Source: Saccharothrix algeriensis | GTDB lineage: Bacteria; Actinomycetota; Actinomycetes; Mycobacteriales; Pseudonocardiaceae | Reading direction: 5' to 3' | DNA: 64,000 bases | NCBI RefSeq assembly: GCF_016907655.1 | Contig: NZ_JAFBCL010000001.1 | Location: 5,242,001-5,306,000 of the forward strand | Shown here: positions 32,580-40,892 of the stretch, one piece after another | Layout of the letters: each line of letters starts with the position of its first letter | Position numbering within the stretch: position 1 is the stretch's first letter | Translations under genes and position numbers: made by a program | Notes under the pieces: generated by a model | Seen by the model: only the letters and a program-made list of their open reading frames with translations | What the model was told of the DNA's origin: nothing | Database searches by the model: none

Positions 32580-34114
32580 GCGCCGGGCACGGGGTCCTGC
32601 ACCGGCCGGGCGACTCGCCGGTCCACCGGCTGCCGCCGCAGGTGAAGGTCGTCGCCGCGGTGGTGGCCGTGCTGGGCGTGGTGGCGACGCCGCGCGAGGC
32701 GTTCTGGGCGTTCGGCCTCCACCTGCTCGCCCTCGTGGCCGTCTGGTCCGTCGCGCGCGTGCCGCCCGGCTGGTTCGCCCGCCGGGCGCTGATCGAGCTG
32801 CCGTTCGTGGTGCTGGCGCTGCTGCTGCCGTTCACCGGGTCGGGCGAGCGGGTCGAGGTGCTGGGCGTGCCGCTGTCGGTGGAGGGCGCGCTGGCCGGGT
32901 GGAACGTCCTGGCCAAGGGCACGCTCGGCGTCCTGGTCTCGCTGACCCTCGTCGCCACCACCGCGCCGCAGGAGCTGCTGCTGGGCCTGCAGCGGTTGCG
33001 GATGCCGTCGGTCATGGTCACCATCGCCACGCTGATGCTCCGCTACGCCGACGTGGTCGTGGCCGAGGCGAAGCGGATGCGGGTGGCGCGCATCTCGCGC
33101 GGTGACGACCCCCGGTTCCTGTGGCAGCTCGGGGCGACCGCGCGGGGTGTCGGCAGTCTGTTCATCCGCTCCTACGAGCGCGGCGAGCGCGTGCACCTGG
33201 CCATGGTGTCGCGCGGGTGGACGGGGCGGATGCCCGACGACCGGGGCGGGGCGCGCGCGGGTGCGCCCGGTGGTGAGGAGCGGGCCGGTGGTGGCGGGTT
33301 GCGCGTAGGGGCGTCCGGTGGCGGTGAGGCGCGGGGATCGCGGGCGGAGGTGCCCGGGGGCCGGGGCGGGCGGGCGTCCGGGGCCGCGCCGGCGCTGCTG
33401 GTGGAGCGGCTGGCGTTCGCCTACCCGGACGGGCGCCAGGCGCTGTTCGGGGTGGACCTGCGGGTCGAGCCGGGGGAGCGGGTCGCGCTGCTCGGGCCCA
33501 ACGGCGCGGGCAAGACGACGCTCGTGCTGCACCTCAACGGCGTGCTCGGCGGCGGCAGCGGTCGCGTCGAGGTGGCCGGGCTGCCGGTGGTGAAGGAGAA
33601 CCTGCGGGAGATCCGGCGCCGGGTCGGCGTGGTCTTCCAGGACCCCGACGACCAGCTGTTCCTGCCGACCGCCCGGCAGGACGTGGCGTTCGGGCCGGCG
33701 AACTTCGGGCTGCGCGGCGGCGAGCTGGACGCGCGGGTGGCGCAGGCGCTGGCGGCGGTGGGCATGGCCGAGGTCGCCGACCGCTCGCCGCTGCACCTGT
33801 CGGGCGGCCAGCGGCGGCGGGTGGCGCTGGCGACGGTGCTGGCCTGCGACCCGGAGGTGCTCGTGCTGGACGAGCCGTCGGCCAACCTGGAGCCGGTGGC
33901 CCGGCGGGAGCTGGCCGAGGTGCTGCTCGGCCTGGACCGGACGATGCTGATGGTCACCCACGACCTGCCTTACGCGCTGCAGCTGTGCCCGCGCAGCGTG
34001 CTGATCGACGGCGGGGTGGTGGTGGCCGACGGGCCGACGCGCGACCTGCTGTCCGACGCCGACCTGCTCGCCCGGCACCGGCTGGAGCTGCCCTTCGGGT
34101 TCCGCCTGGACTGA
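32576..34114 (+). CDS. cbiQO: Fused CbiQ-CbiO (ECF T component plus ATPase)
   Basis: A 512-residue fusion. Residues 1-~215 are a CbiQ-type T component with ~5 membrane helices and the coupling helix region (MRVARISRGDDPR, AMVSRGWTGRMPDD). A ~50-residue Gly/Ala/Arg-rich linker follows (about 218-268). Residues ~270-512 are a CbiO ATPase: Walker A LLGPNGAGKTT (near 308-318), Q-loop VVFQDPDDQLFLPT, signature LSGGQRRRVALA, Walker B VLVLDEPSANLEP and the switch VTHDL. Normally separate proteins; the fusion fixes one T domain to one ATPase, which must then pair as dimers or with another ATPase. Starts by GTGA overlap with cbiN. Confidence 0.92.
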   Translation: MSAGHGVLHRPGDSPVHRLPPQVKVVAAVVAVLGVVATPREAFWAFGLHLLALVAVWSVARVPPGWFARRALIELPFVVLALLLPFTGSGERVEVLGVPLSVEGALAGWNVLAKGTLGVLVSLTLVATTAPQELLLGLQRLRMPSVMVTIATLMLRYADVVVAEAKRMRVARISRGDDPRFLWQLGATARGVGSLFIRSYERGERVHLAMVSRGWTGRMPDDRGGARAGAPGGEERAGGGGLRVGASGGGEARGSRAEVPGGRGGRASGAAPALLVERLAFAYPDGRQALFGVDLRVEPGERVALLGPNGAGKTTLVLHLNGVLGGGSGRVEVAGLPVVKENLREIRRRVGVVFQDPDDQLFLPTARQDVAFGPANFGLRGGELDARVAQALAAVGMAEVADRSPLHLSGGQRRRVALATVLACDPEVLVLDEPSANLEPVARRELAEVLLGLDRTMLMVTHDLPYALQLCPRSVLIDGGVVVADGPTRDLLSDADLLARHRLELPFGFRLD

Positions 34115-34124
34115 CCGGCGTGCT

Positions 34125-34739
34125 TCAGGGGGCGGCGAGGCTGGGCGCCGGGGCGGTGGCGGCCAGTTCGGAGCGGGCCCCGTGCGGGCTGAGGCGGCGC
34201 ATCCCCGCCGCGGCGCAGCGGCGCACCACTGCGGGGTGCTCGCGCAGCAGGCGCAGGCCCCGGCGGAGCAGGAGCGGGACGGGCTTGCGGGCCTCGGCCA
34301 CGTCCCGGGCGAAGCGGCGGGCGAACGTGGTGACCGCGCCGGGGGCCAGCACGACCGCGTCGCGCAGCGCGCCCGCCTCGCGGCAGCCCGCCACCAGGCG
34401 GTCCGCGAACAGCCCCTCGGCGATGAACGGGCCGGGGGCCTCCACGACGCGGCGGCCGACCCGGCGGTCCTCGCCGAGCGCGTAGACCGGGGCCTCCACG
34501 CGGCCGGTGGTGGCCAGTTCGACCACCGCGCGCAGCGCGTCGTCGGTGTTCCACGAGGCTTCCGCGTCCCAGTCGGGGCGGCCCGCTTCGTCGCGCGGCA
34601 GCAGCGGGTCGTCGCCCTCGCGGTAGAAGTCGTCCAGCCGGAGCACCGGCCACCCCAGGTGGGCGGCGAGGGTCGACTTGCCGGAGCCGGACGGACCGGC
34701 GAGCAACACGGCACGTGCGTGAACGGCGGGTGACGGCAC
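34125..34739 (-). CDS. Uridine kinase-like P-loop protein
   Basis: About 204 residues with Walker A VLLAGPSGSGKST, the LRLDDFYREGDD motif typical of uridine/cytidine kinases and ASWNTDDALRAV. Phosphorylation of a nucleoside or related small molecule is expected; the substrate is unproved. GTG 34739 lies 8 nt after GACAAT and may be a leaderless start; GTG 34757 is the longer option. It ends only 10 bp from the convergent cbiQO gene. Confidence 0.82.
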   Translation of the reverse strand: MPSPAVHARAVLLAGPSGSGKSTLAAHLGWPVLRLDDFYREGDDPLLPRDEAGRPDWDAEASWNTDDALRAVVELATTGRVEAPVYALGEDRRVGRRVVEAPGPFIAEGLFADRLVAGCREAGALRDAVVLAPGAVTTFARRFARDVAEARKPVPLLLRRGLRLLREHPAVVRRCAAAGMRRLSPHGARSELAATAPAPSLAAP

Positions 34740-34864
34740 GGGGGACGATTGTCGCACGTCCGGTGCACCGGGGGGAACCGGCGCTTGTCCGACCGTGCAC
34801 CGCCGGTGCTCCCGTTGTGCACCCGCTCTGGTCGCCGCCGCCCGCGCCCGTCACGATGTGCGTC

Positions 34865-35314
34865 ATGCAGAGGGTGCGCGGCGTAGAGGACGCCAGGCGG
34901 TTGCGCGACGAGCTGGACGAGGACCGGCCGCGACGGCAGGCGCCGCCGCCGGTGGGCGCGCCCACCGGCGCGGGCGCGACGCCGATCGCGCCGCAGGACG
35001 GCGAGCACATCGCGCTGGACTTCCGCGAGCTGAACCAGGCCATGAGCGACCTGGACGAGCTGCACGCCGCCCTGTACGACGACCTGACCCGGGCCGACGA
35101 GCTGGCCGGGCCGTTCGGCGACGGCAAGGGCCCGGTGGCCCTGCACATGCGGCGGGCGTTCGGGCTGCGGGGCGGCGACCTCGACGGCGGCGTGCAGAGC
35201 GCGCTGCGGTCCTACCTGCGGGAGCTGGAGGTGCTGCGCGAGGCGCTGCGCCAGGTCGGCGCCACCCACCAGGCCGAGGACGAGGCGGCTGCCGAGCGGA
35301 TGAGGCGGCTGTGA
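34865..35314 (+). CDS. Small helical protein, first gene of type VII-associated operon
   Basis: A 149-residue protein: a Pro-rich linker (~25-45) followed by helical segments (DFRELNQAMSDLDELHAALYDDL..., YLRELEVLREALRQVG). The length and helical pairs fit a PE/WXG100-like partner of the PPE-like protein encoded next, but no WxG is visible. ATG 34865 is used; ATG 34856 three codons upstream is possible. Ends in a GTGA overlap with the next gene. Confidence 0.65.
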   Translation: MQRVRGVEDARRLRDELDEDRPRRQAPPPVGAPTGAGATPIAPQDGEHIALDFRELNQAMSDLDELHAALYDDLTRADELAGPFGDGKGPVALHMRRAFGLRGGDLDGGVQSALRSYLRELEVLREALRQVGATHQAEDEAAAERMRRL

Positions 35315-36504
35315 CCGGGCGCAGGCACCGGCTGCACTCCGAGGAGCACCCGCCGACGGCCCGGCGGCGGCGGGCGGCGCGGCGCGTCGCGAACCGCCGC
35401 AAGGCCAACCGGAGGCTGGAGAACTTCGGCCGCATCAACTGGGACCTCTACGAGCACCGCGCCCTGTGGGACATGGTGCACTCCGCCGACGTCGGCCGGA
35501 TGGGGCAGCGCACCCACGACTGGCAGGTCCTCGCGCGCGAGGTGGACGAAGCCACCCGGCGCGTGCACGGCCTGGTGGACCGGCTGGTCGACTCGTGGCG
35601 CGGCCCCTCGTCGGTGGCCGCCGCCGCGTCGGTGACCCGGCTGACGCAGTGGGCCGCCGACGCCTCGGAGCGGGCCTACCGGGTCGGGTCGGGGCTGGAT
35701 GCCTACACGTCGGCCGTGCAGGAGGCGGCGCGGCGGATGCCCGAGCCGGTGCACCCCACCGCCGAGAAGTGGTTCCGCGACGGGTACGACGTGACGACCC
35801 TGGACGGACCGCAGGGCGCGTACATGCTGGACCAGCTGCTGGACGAGCACATGCCGTCCAAGCAGGAGCAGCGGCGGGCCAAGGCCGAGGCCGTGCGGGT
35901 GATGCGGGAGTACGAGGACGCGAGCCGGTCCGTGCACGACGGGCTGCCGACGTTCGACACCGCGCCCGGCGGGACCGACATCCGGCCCGACCACCGGCCC
36001 GAGCGCGTCGGACCCGACGACCGCGCCCCGCAGCCGCCCCGCGAGCCGGAGCCGCCGCGCCGCCCGCCCCACGAGCGGCTGCCCGGCCCGGTGCCGACGC
36101 CCGAACCGGCGCCCGAGCCCGCGCCGGGCGGGCGGCCCGGCGACACGACGACCCTGGCCGGCGCGGGCGGGCCGACCGGGTTCGGCATCCCCGGCCTGCC
36201 CGGCGGCACGGCCGTGCCCGGCGGGTACGCGGCCGGTCCGAACGGCGGGCTCGGCGCGCCCGGCGGGTTCGGCCCGATCGGGTCCGGCGGCTCGTCGGGC
36301 GTGATCGGCGCGGTGCCCGGCGGCGCGGCGGCCCGCGGCGGCGTCGTCCCGGTCGGCGCGGGCGGTCCGCAGGGCTTCGGCATGTTCCCGCCGACCGCGC
36401 AGCCCGGCCGCGAGGAGGACGTCGAGCACCGCAACCGCTACGACAACGGGCTGGACCTGCTCGACGACCTGCCGCCCGCGTTCCCGCCGGTGCTGGGCGA
36501 ATGA
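35311..36504 (+). CDS. PPE-like type VII secretion substrate
   Basis: A 397-residue protein. The first ~40 residues are highly basic; ~45-205 form a helical domain with DSWRGPSSVAAAASVTRLTQWA and long amphipathic helices like PPE/WXG hairpins; the C-terminal half is Pro/Gly-rich (PEPAPEPAPGG, GFGIPGLPGGTAVPGG). This layout is typical of actinobacterial PPE-domain proteins exported by ESX systems. Starts by GTGA overlap and ends by ATGA overlap with the EspC-like gene. Confidence 0.7.
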   Translation: MTGRRHRLHSEEHPPTARRRRAARRVANRRKANRRLENFGRINWDLYEHRALWDMVHSADVGRMGQRTHDWQVLAREVDEATRRVHGLVDRLVDSWRGPSSVAAAASVTRLTQWAADASERAYRVGSGLDAYTSAVQEAARRMPEPVHPTAEKWFRDGYDVTTLDGPQGAYMLDQLLDEHMPSKQEQRRAKAEAVRVMREYEDASRSVHDGLPTFDTAPGGTDIRPDHRPERVGPDDRAPQPPREPEPPRRPPHERLPGPVPTPEPAPEPAPGGRPGDTTTLAGAGGPTGFGIPGLPGGTAVPGGYAAGPNGGLGAPGGFGPIGSGGSSGVIGAVPGGAAARGGVVPVGAGGPQGFGMFPPTAQPGREEDVEHRNRYDNGLDLLDDLPPAFPPVLGE

Positions 36505-36767
36505 GCGGCGGCTACCGCGTCGACCCGGACGAGCTGACCCGGTTCGCCGACCGGCTCGCCGACACCGGCGACGAGCTGCGCGCGGTGGCGTCCGCGCTGG
36601 CCGAGCCGGTCGGCGACCTCGGCCCGCAGGGCGTCCCCGAGGCGGTGTCCGCGCTGCTGGCGCAGTGGGCGGACGCCGTGCGGGGCTGGGACCTGCCGGC
36701 CGCGGCGGACGCCGTGCGCGCGGCGGCCGGGACCTACCGCCGGGCCGACGAGCTGCCCGGTGGCTGA
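36501..36767 (+). CDS. EspC-like small type VII secretion protein
   Basis: An 88-residue protein beginning YRVDPDELTRFADRLADTGDELRAV, the pattern of EspC/DUF2580 'type VII secretion target' proteins, with a second helix (VSALLAQWADAVRGW). Predicted helical hairpin; likely exported or chaperoning partner of neighbouring proteins. ATGA overlap upstream and 8-bp overlap downstream. Confidence 0.78.
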   Translation: MSGGYRVDPDELTRFADRLADTGDELRAVASALAEPVGDLGPQGVPEAVSALLAQWADAVRGWDLPAAADAVRAAAGTYRRADELPGG

Positions 36768-37395
36768 CTACCGGGGCCTGGGCTTCGACCCCGCGCCGGG
36801 CAGCGCGGCGGCCGTCGCGGCGGTCAGCGCCCGGTGCTCGCCCGACGTGGCGCTGCCCGGCGTCCCGGAGGGCTGGACCGGGGCGGCGGCCGACGGGCTG
36901 ACCGCGCGGCTGGCGGCGGTGGCGGCGGAGCTGGCGGCGGTGCGGGAGGCGATGCGGGCGGCGGCCGAGGTGCTCGACGGCTGGGCGACCACCCTGCTGG
37001 GCAACCAGCGGCGGGCCGAGGAGCTGGACCGGCGGGCCGTGCGGCTGCGCCGGGAGCTGGCCGAGGCCGCCGACGAGGTGGACCACTCGGGCGCGCTGGC
37101 CCGGTTCACCCCGGCCCACGGCGAGGCGCACGCCGCCGCCGTCGCCCGGCACGACGAGCTGGCGCGGCGGCTGGAGGAGGTGCTGGCGGAGGCCAGGCTG
37201 CTCGAACGCGACCACCACGCCGAGGCCGGGCGGGTCGCCGGGCGGCTGCGCTCGGAGGAGCCGCCCACCGCGCTGCCCGAGGCGCTGGCCGGGTTCTCGG
37301 CGCTCACCGCCGAACTCGCGTCGGTGCTGCTCGGGGTGCCCGGACCGGTCGCCGCGCGCGGCGGCGCGGCGGCGTTCGCGGCGGGCCTCGGGTGA
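36760..37395 (+). CDS. WXG-like coiled-coil protein
   Basis: A 211-residue, almost entirely helical protein. VPEGWTGAAADGL contains a WxG-type turn near residues 38-41, followed by long coiled coils (AAVAAELAAVREAMRAAAEVL; AEELDRRAVRLRRELAEAADEVD). Likely another secreted or structural component of the same locus. Start GTG 36760 overlaps the previous gene by 8 bp and its stop overlaps the next start (GTGA). Confidence 0.7.
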   Translation: MADYRGLGFDPAPGSAAAVAAVSARCSPDVALPGVPEGWTGAAADGLTARLAAVAAELAAVREAMRAAAEVLDGWATTLLGNQRRAEELDRRAVRLRRELAEAADEVDHSGALARFTPAHGEAHAAAVARHDELARRLEEVLAEARLLERDHHAEAGRVAGRLRSEEPPTALPEALAGFSALTAELASVLLGVPGPVAARGGAAAFAAGLG

Positions 37396-37889
37396 GACTC
37401 GCTCCCGTGCCGGGGGTGACCCCGGTGCCACTCGGCACACCGGAACGCACCGCGGCGGACCTGCTGGCGGTGCTGCGCCGCGTCAAGGGCACCCGCGACC
37501 CCGGGCTGGAGGTGTCGGCGACCCAGGCGGCGGAACTGGCCCACCGGCACGGCTGCGGCCTGCTGGCGGTCGTCGAGCACCCGACCTCCGACCCGGCCCT
37601 GCTGATGGCCGTCGTGGTGCCCGTGGACCGGCCGGTCGACCCCGACCTCGGCGTCCAGCTGGACGGGCCTGCCATCCGCGACGTGACGAAGGGGACGACC
37701 TCCACCGGCTACCCGGCGGTCATCGCCGAACGCATCCCCGTGACCGGCTCCGGCGCCCAGCTCCAGGTCGTGGTGACCGACCCGGCACACCCGCGCGTCG
37801 CGGTCTTCACCCTGCACTCACCCACCGGCCGAGGCTGGCTCGACGTGGCCGCCCTGGCCGGCCGATTCGTCTCCGGGATGGAGTTCTGA
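37392..37889 (+). CDS. Hypothetical protein, last gene of the type VII-associated operon
   Basis: A 165-residue mixed alpha/beta protein (TAADLLAVLRRVKGTRDPGLEV, LLAVVEHPTSDPALLMAVVVPVD, GYPAVIAERIPVTGSGAQLQVVVTD). The strand-rich second half and its place at the end of a PPE/EspC operon suggest a chaperone-like or accessory role; this is inference. GTGA overlap with the previous gene. The double-hairpin element copy 2 starts 106 bp downstream. Confidence 0.7.
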   Translation: MRLAPVPGVTPVPLGTPERTAADLLAVLRRVKGTRDPGLEVSATQAAELAHRHGCGLLAVVEHPTSDPALLMAVVVPVDRPVDPDLGVQLDGPAIRDVTKGTTSTGYPAVIAERIPVTGSGAQLQVVVTDPAHPRVAVFTLHSPTGRGWLDVAALAGRFVSGMEF

Positions 37890-37994
37890 CCAATTCCCCC
37901 CCACCTTCCCCTCCGCCCCAACTCCTACTCTCGCGCACAGCCCCCCTTTTTGCTTTCAGGCTTTAGGCCGCACGCCCCGTGCAGACCGGTCGCC

Positions 37995-38407
37995 TCGTGT
38001 TCTCCCCGTATGGCCTGCCCGGAGGGCTACCATGCTTTTCCTGGGGGTGCAAGCACGCTTTTCGCTTGCACCCCCAGGAAAAGCATGGTCGTCTTTGACA
38101 GGTCATGCGGGGAGAACACGACCGCTCTTTCTTTTCATTCTCCTTGGCGGCCTGCCTGTCCGGCGAGGACTCTTTAAAGCTTTTCAGCTTAGATCGGTAC
38201 AGCCCCAAATCTCACCCGGATCGGTGCGCGATCTTGGTATGAAGAGCGGCCGAGAGGCCCCCAAGGAGAAGGGAAGTGCGTCGTGTTCTCCCCGTACGGC
38301 CTGCCGGAGGCAATCATGTTTTCCGGGGGGCGTCAAGCGAAGAGCGTGCTTGACGCCCCCCGGAAAACATGATTGGGCTGCGCCCAGGCCGTACGGGGAG
38401 AACACGA
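37995..38407. repeat. Double-hairpin element, copy 2
   Basis: Homologous to copy 1. Hairpin A (37995-38121) is identical in sequence to copy 1. Middle part 38122-38280 (159 bp) is similar but diverged. Hairpin B (38281-38407): outer stem 38281-38303 with 38385-38407 (23 bp, perfect, 3 bp shorter than in copy 1 in both arms), inner stem 38312-38338 with 38348-38374 (27 bp, perfect). The inner stem reads CATGTTTTCCGGGGGGCGTC here but CATGCCGAGCAGGGGGTGTC in copy 1, with both arms changed. It sits between the convergent type VII operon and AraC gene. Confidence 0.9.
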
Positions 38408-38427
38408 GGCACGAGGCTGCGCTGAAC

Positions 38428-38501
38428 AGCGCCGCCGCGCGGGGCGCGGCCTGCGACGAGAGCGAAGCGCCGCCGCGCGGGGCGCGGCTTGCGGCGAGAG
38501 T
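38428..38501. repeat. 36-bp direct repeat, period 38
   Basis: agcgccgccgcgcggggcgc... occurs at 38428-38463 and 38466-38501 with three mismatches, between the double-hairpin element and the AraC gene 3' end. No coding signal. Confidence 0.85.
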
Positions 38502-38564
38502 TGAAGCGTCGCTTGCCCCGGTCCGCCGGAGCAGTGCGAACCGTTACGAGCGAAAAAGGGGTGG

Positions 38565-39317
38565 CTATCGGCCCCGGAACTCGCTCGGCGTTCGTCCGAC
38601 CACCTGCCGGAACGTGCGCGAGAAGTGCGCGGCGCTGACGAAACCGCAATCGCGGGCGATTTCGCCGATGCCGCGGCCGGCCTTGGCCGGGTCGGACAGC
38701 AGGGCCTTGGCGCGGTCGACGCGCAGTCCTCTGATCCGCTCGGAAACGCCGTGGCCGTCGTCGAACAGCTGGTAGAGGCGGCGGCGGGAGATGTGCAGGG
38801 CCTTGGCGACCGCGTCCGCGCCCAGCTCCGGGTCCGCCAGGTGGTCGCGCATGTAGTCCAGCGCCTCCCGGCGCCTCGCGGCGAGCGCGTCCACCCGGTC
38901 CAGCTCGGCCCGCAAGGCGCTGCGCAGCACCAGCTCGGCCAGCCCCAGCAGGTGGTGCGACAGGCCGCGCGGGTCCAGCACGTGCGCGGCGGCCAGGACG
39001 TGCGCGATGGCCCCGGAGAACACCGACCGCAACGCCGCGTCGACCGGCACCGGTTGGAACATCAGGGGTTTCAGCTCGGTGAAACCGATGGTCAGCTTGG
39101 TCTCGGCCACCGTCAGCAGCACCGCGCCGGCCGGCACGACGTGCAGGGAGCAGTCGGGGAACCGCAGGTCCGCGCCGCCGTTCGCGAGCCCCCTCGGCAC
39201 CGTGCAGCCCATCAGGAGCTGGATGTGCTCGGGCGTCCCGGACGCGCCGCTGAGCGCCGCCCTGGCGGCTGCCGCGCCCGAAGCGCGCACGGTGAGCAGC
39301 CCGCTCCCGACGTCCAC
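38565..39317 (-). CDS. AraC-family transcriptional regulator
   Basis: About 250 residues with a C-terminal AraC double helix-turn-helix (~150-250): ADAVAKALHISRRRLYQLFDD and GIGEIARDCGFVSAAHFSRTFRQ, ending GRTPSEFRGR. The N-terminal domain matches the AraC-type ligand-binding part with strands (LLTVRASG, LRFPDCSLHVVPAGAVLLTV). GTG 39317 lies 7 nt after TACGCT and is the preferred, leaderless start; an ATG at 39395 would add 26 residues and overlap the divergent EspG start codon. Probable regulator of the neighbouring type VII genes. Confidence 0.88.
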   Translation of the reverse strand: MDVGSGLLTVRASGAAAARAALSGASGTPEHIQLLMGCTVPRGLANGGADLRFPDCSLHVVPAGAVLLTVAETKLTIGFTELKPLMFQPVPVDAALRSVFSGAIAHVLAAAHVLDPRGLSHHLLGLAELVLRSALRAELDRVDALAARRREALDYMRDHLADPELGADAVAKALHISRRRLYQLFDDGHGVSERIRGLRVDRAKALLSDPAKAGRGIGEIARDCGFVSAAHFSRTFRQVVGRTPSEFRGR

Positions 39318-39379
39318 GGCCGACAGCGTAGAGCCCGCGCGGTTCGCCGGGGTCCCGCGCACCGCGGTTCCCGGCCCGC

Positions 39380-39385
39380 TATCTT
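39380..39385 (+). promoter_or_regulatory. -10-like TATCTT for espG
   Basis: TATCTT is 8 nt before the ATG at 39394 and no ribosome site is present, so a leaderless or nearly leaderless transcript is likely. The divergent AraC -10 candidate (39325-39330) is 50 bp away. Confidence 0.5.
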
Positions 39386-39393
39386 CGGCCGCC

Positions 39394-40152
39394 ATGGCAC
39401 GCCGTTCAGCGACCGCGGTCGTCCTGACGCACCTGGAGTTCGACCTGCTGTGGGAGGACCTGGGCGAGGGCGACCCGCCCTACCCGCTGGAGGTCGCCTC
39501 CCACGGCGAGACCCTGGCCGACCGCGACGACCTGGGTGTCGACGTGTTCCACTCGCTGGCGGCCGCGGGCCTGACCGACGACGGCGAGGTCGCGCCCGAG
39601 CTGGAGGACCTGTTCGGCTACCTCACCACCGGCACGCTGTCCGTGGACGCGCTGGTCTTCCGCCCGCGCCCGTGGCGGGTGCTGGCGGCCATGCGGGGCG
39701 GGCGCGGCGTGCTGGCCGTGCTCGACGACAGCGAGGTGGCGCTGGAGCCGATCGGGGACGCGGTGGCCGCCCTGGCGAAGGTCGTCGGCGACGCCCCGCC
39801 GGGGCCGGGCGAGCCGCTGCGGCTGCCGCGGGCGGTGTTCTCGGCCGCGGTGGGGGCCTACGCGCGCGGCGGCTACCCGGCGCTGGAGCGCGCCCTGGCC
39901 GACGGCGGCGTCACCGGTCGGGCGACCAGGGCCGTCACCACGCTGGTCGAGTCCGGTCGGAGCGCGGCGGGCCAGCTCGCGTGCTCCGGGCCCGGCGGGC
40001 GGTCCCCGGTGCTGAGCTGGACCGACACCACGGCCGGCCGGTACGCGATGGCGGTGGGGCAGGTGGGCGGGGAGCAGTGGGTCGAGCTGTCCCCGGCGGA
40101 CGGCGCGTGGCTCACCCGCCGGCTGGCCGACCTGCTGGACGGCGTGCGGTAG
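39394..40152 (+). CDS. espG: EspG-family ESX secretion chaperone
   Basis: A 252-residue protein of the EspG family, cytosolic chaperones that bind the helical tip of PPE proteins and deliver them to the type VII secretion machine. Recognisable features: HLEFDLLWEDLGEGDPPYPLEV at the start, alternating strands (VDALVFRPRPWRVLAAMRGGRGVLAVL) and the C-terminal GEQWVELSPADGAWLTRRLADLL. Encoded divergently from the AraC regulator and close to a PPE-like gene, which supports a working pair even though no secretion ATPase gene is in the window. Confidence 0.82.
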   Translation: MARRSATAVVLTHLEFDLLWEDLGEGDPPYPLEVASHGETLADRDDLGVDVFHSLAAAGLTDDGEVAPELEDLFGYLTTGTLSVDALVFRPRPWRVLAAMRGGRGVLAVLDDSEVALEPIGDAVAALAKVVGDAPPGPGEPLRLPRAVFSAAVGAYARGGYPALERALADGGVTGRATRAVTTLVESGRSAAGQLACSGPGGRSPVLSWTDTTAGRYAMAVGQVGGEQWVELSPADGAWLTRRLADLLDGVR

Positions 40153-40206
40153 CGCGCCTCCTCCACCCGGCCGGACGACCGCGGCTGCCGCGGGCGACCC
40201 CGGCGC

Positions 40207-40626
40207 CTACCAGGCCCAGGGACCCGCCGCGCCCGGTCGCTCCACCGCGGCCGGCCGCTCGACCGCGTCCAATCGCTCCACCGCGCCCAGCCGCCCCGCG
40301 AGGCCCGACCGTCCTGTGAGGGCCGAGCGCTCCGCAGGGTCCGACTGCCCCGTGGGATCCGGCTGCCCCGCGGGGTCCAGCCAGTCGACCGGCACGACCT
40401 CGGACAGCACGGCCGTGGCCCGGGACAGCGCGTCGGCCGCCGCACGGGCCACCAGCCGCCGCACGGCGTGCGCGAGCGCCTCGGGCCGCAGGGCGAGCGC
40501 CTCCCGGCTGAAGGCCAGGTCCACCGGCTTGCCGTGCAGGTCGACGGTCACCGACACCCCGTCGCCGGACGCCTCCGCCCGGATCGCGTCGAGCCGTTCG
40601 CCGAGACCGGGCCCGCGCGCGTCCAT
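40207..40626 (-). CDS. YbaB/EbfC-like protein with repeat tail
   Basis: A 139-residue protein. Residues ~1-85 resemble YbaB/EbfC small DNA-binding proteins (LDAIRAEASGDGVSVTVDLHGKPVDLAFSR..., HAVRRLVARAAADALSRA). The tail is a run of short Ala/Glu/Arg/Pro repeats (SDPAERSALTGRSGLAGR). ATG 40626 overlaps the preceding stop by one base (TGATG). Last gene of the minus-strand hydrolase operon. YbaB-like proteins are frequently encoded in ESX loci; their job there is unknown. Confidence 0.65.
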   Translation of the reverse strand: MDARGPGLGERLDAIRAEASGDGVSVTVDLHGKPVDLAFSREALALRPEALAHAVRRLVARAAADALSRATAVLSEVVPVDWLDPAGQPDPTGQSDPAERSALTGRSGLAGRLGAVERLDAVERPAAVERPGAAGPWAW

Positions 40627-40892
40627 CAGACCCTCCACGTGGTCGGGGTGGTGTCCTCCGCGGACTCCTCCTGCCCGGCGCCCACCGCCAACCCCAGGGC
40701 CGACAGGTCGCCCAGCGCGTGGCCGGCCCGCGCGTCGGCCCGCGCGGTGGCGGCGTCGACCAGGGCCAGGATGGTCCGGGCCAGGTCCGGTCCCGGTGCG
40801 CGGCCGTCCAGGGTCAGGTCGAGCAGCGCGCCGCCCGGCCCCACCTCCACCGCGACGCCCCGGTCCGGGTCGTGGGCACGTGCGCTGATCAC
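40626..40892 (-). CDS. YbaB/EbfC-like small protein
   Basis: An 88-residue protein with the core VAVEVGPGGALLDLTLDGRAPGPDLARTILALVDAAT, matching the strand-strand-helix pattern of YbaB. GTG 40892 overlaps the stop of the CHAP gene (GTGA), and its own TGA overlaps the next ATG. A paired YbaB-like heterodimer with the next gene product is plausible. Confidence 0.68.
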   Translation of the reverse strand: MISARAHDPDRGVAVEVGPGGALLDLTLDGRAPGPDLARTILALVDAATARADARAGHALGDLSALGLAVGAGQEESAEDTTPTTWRV

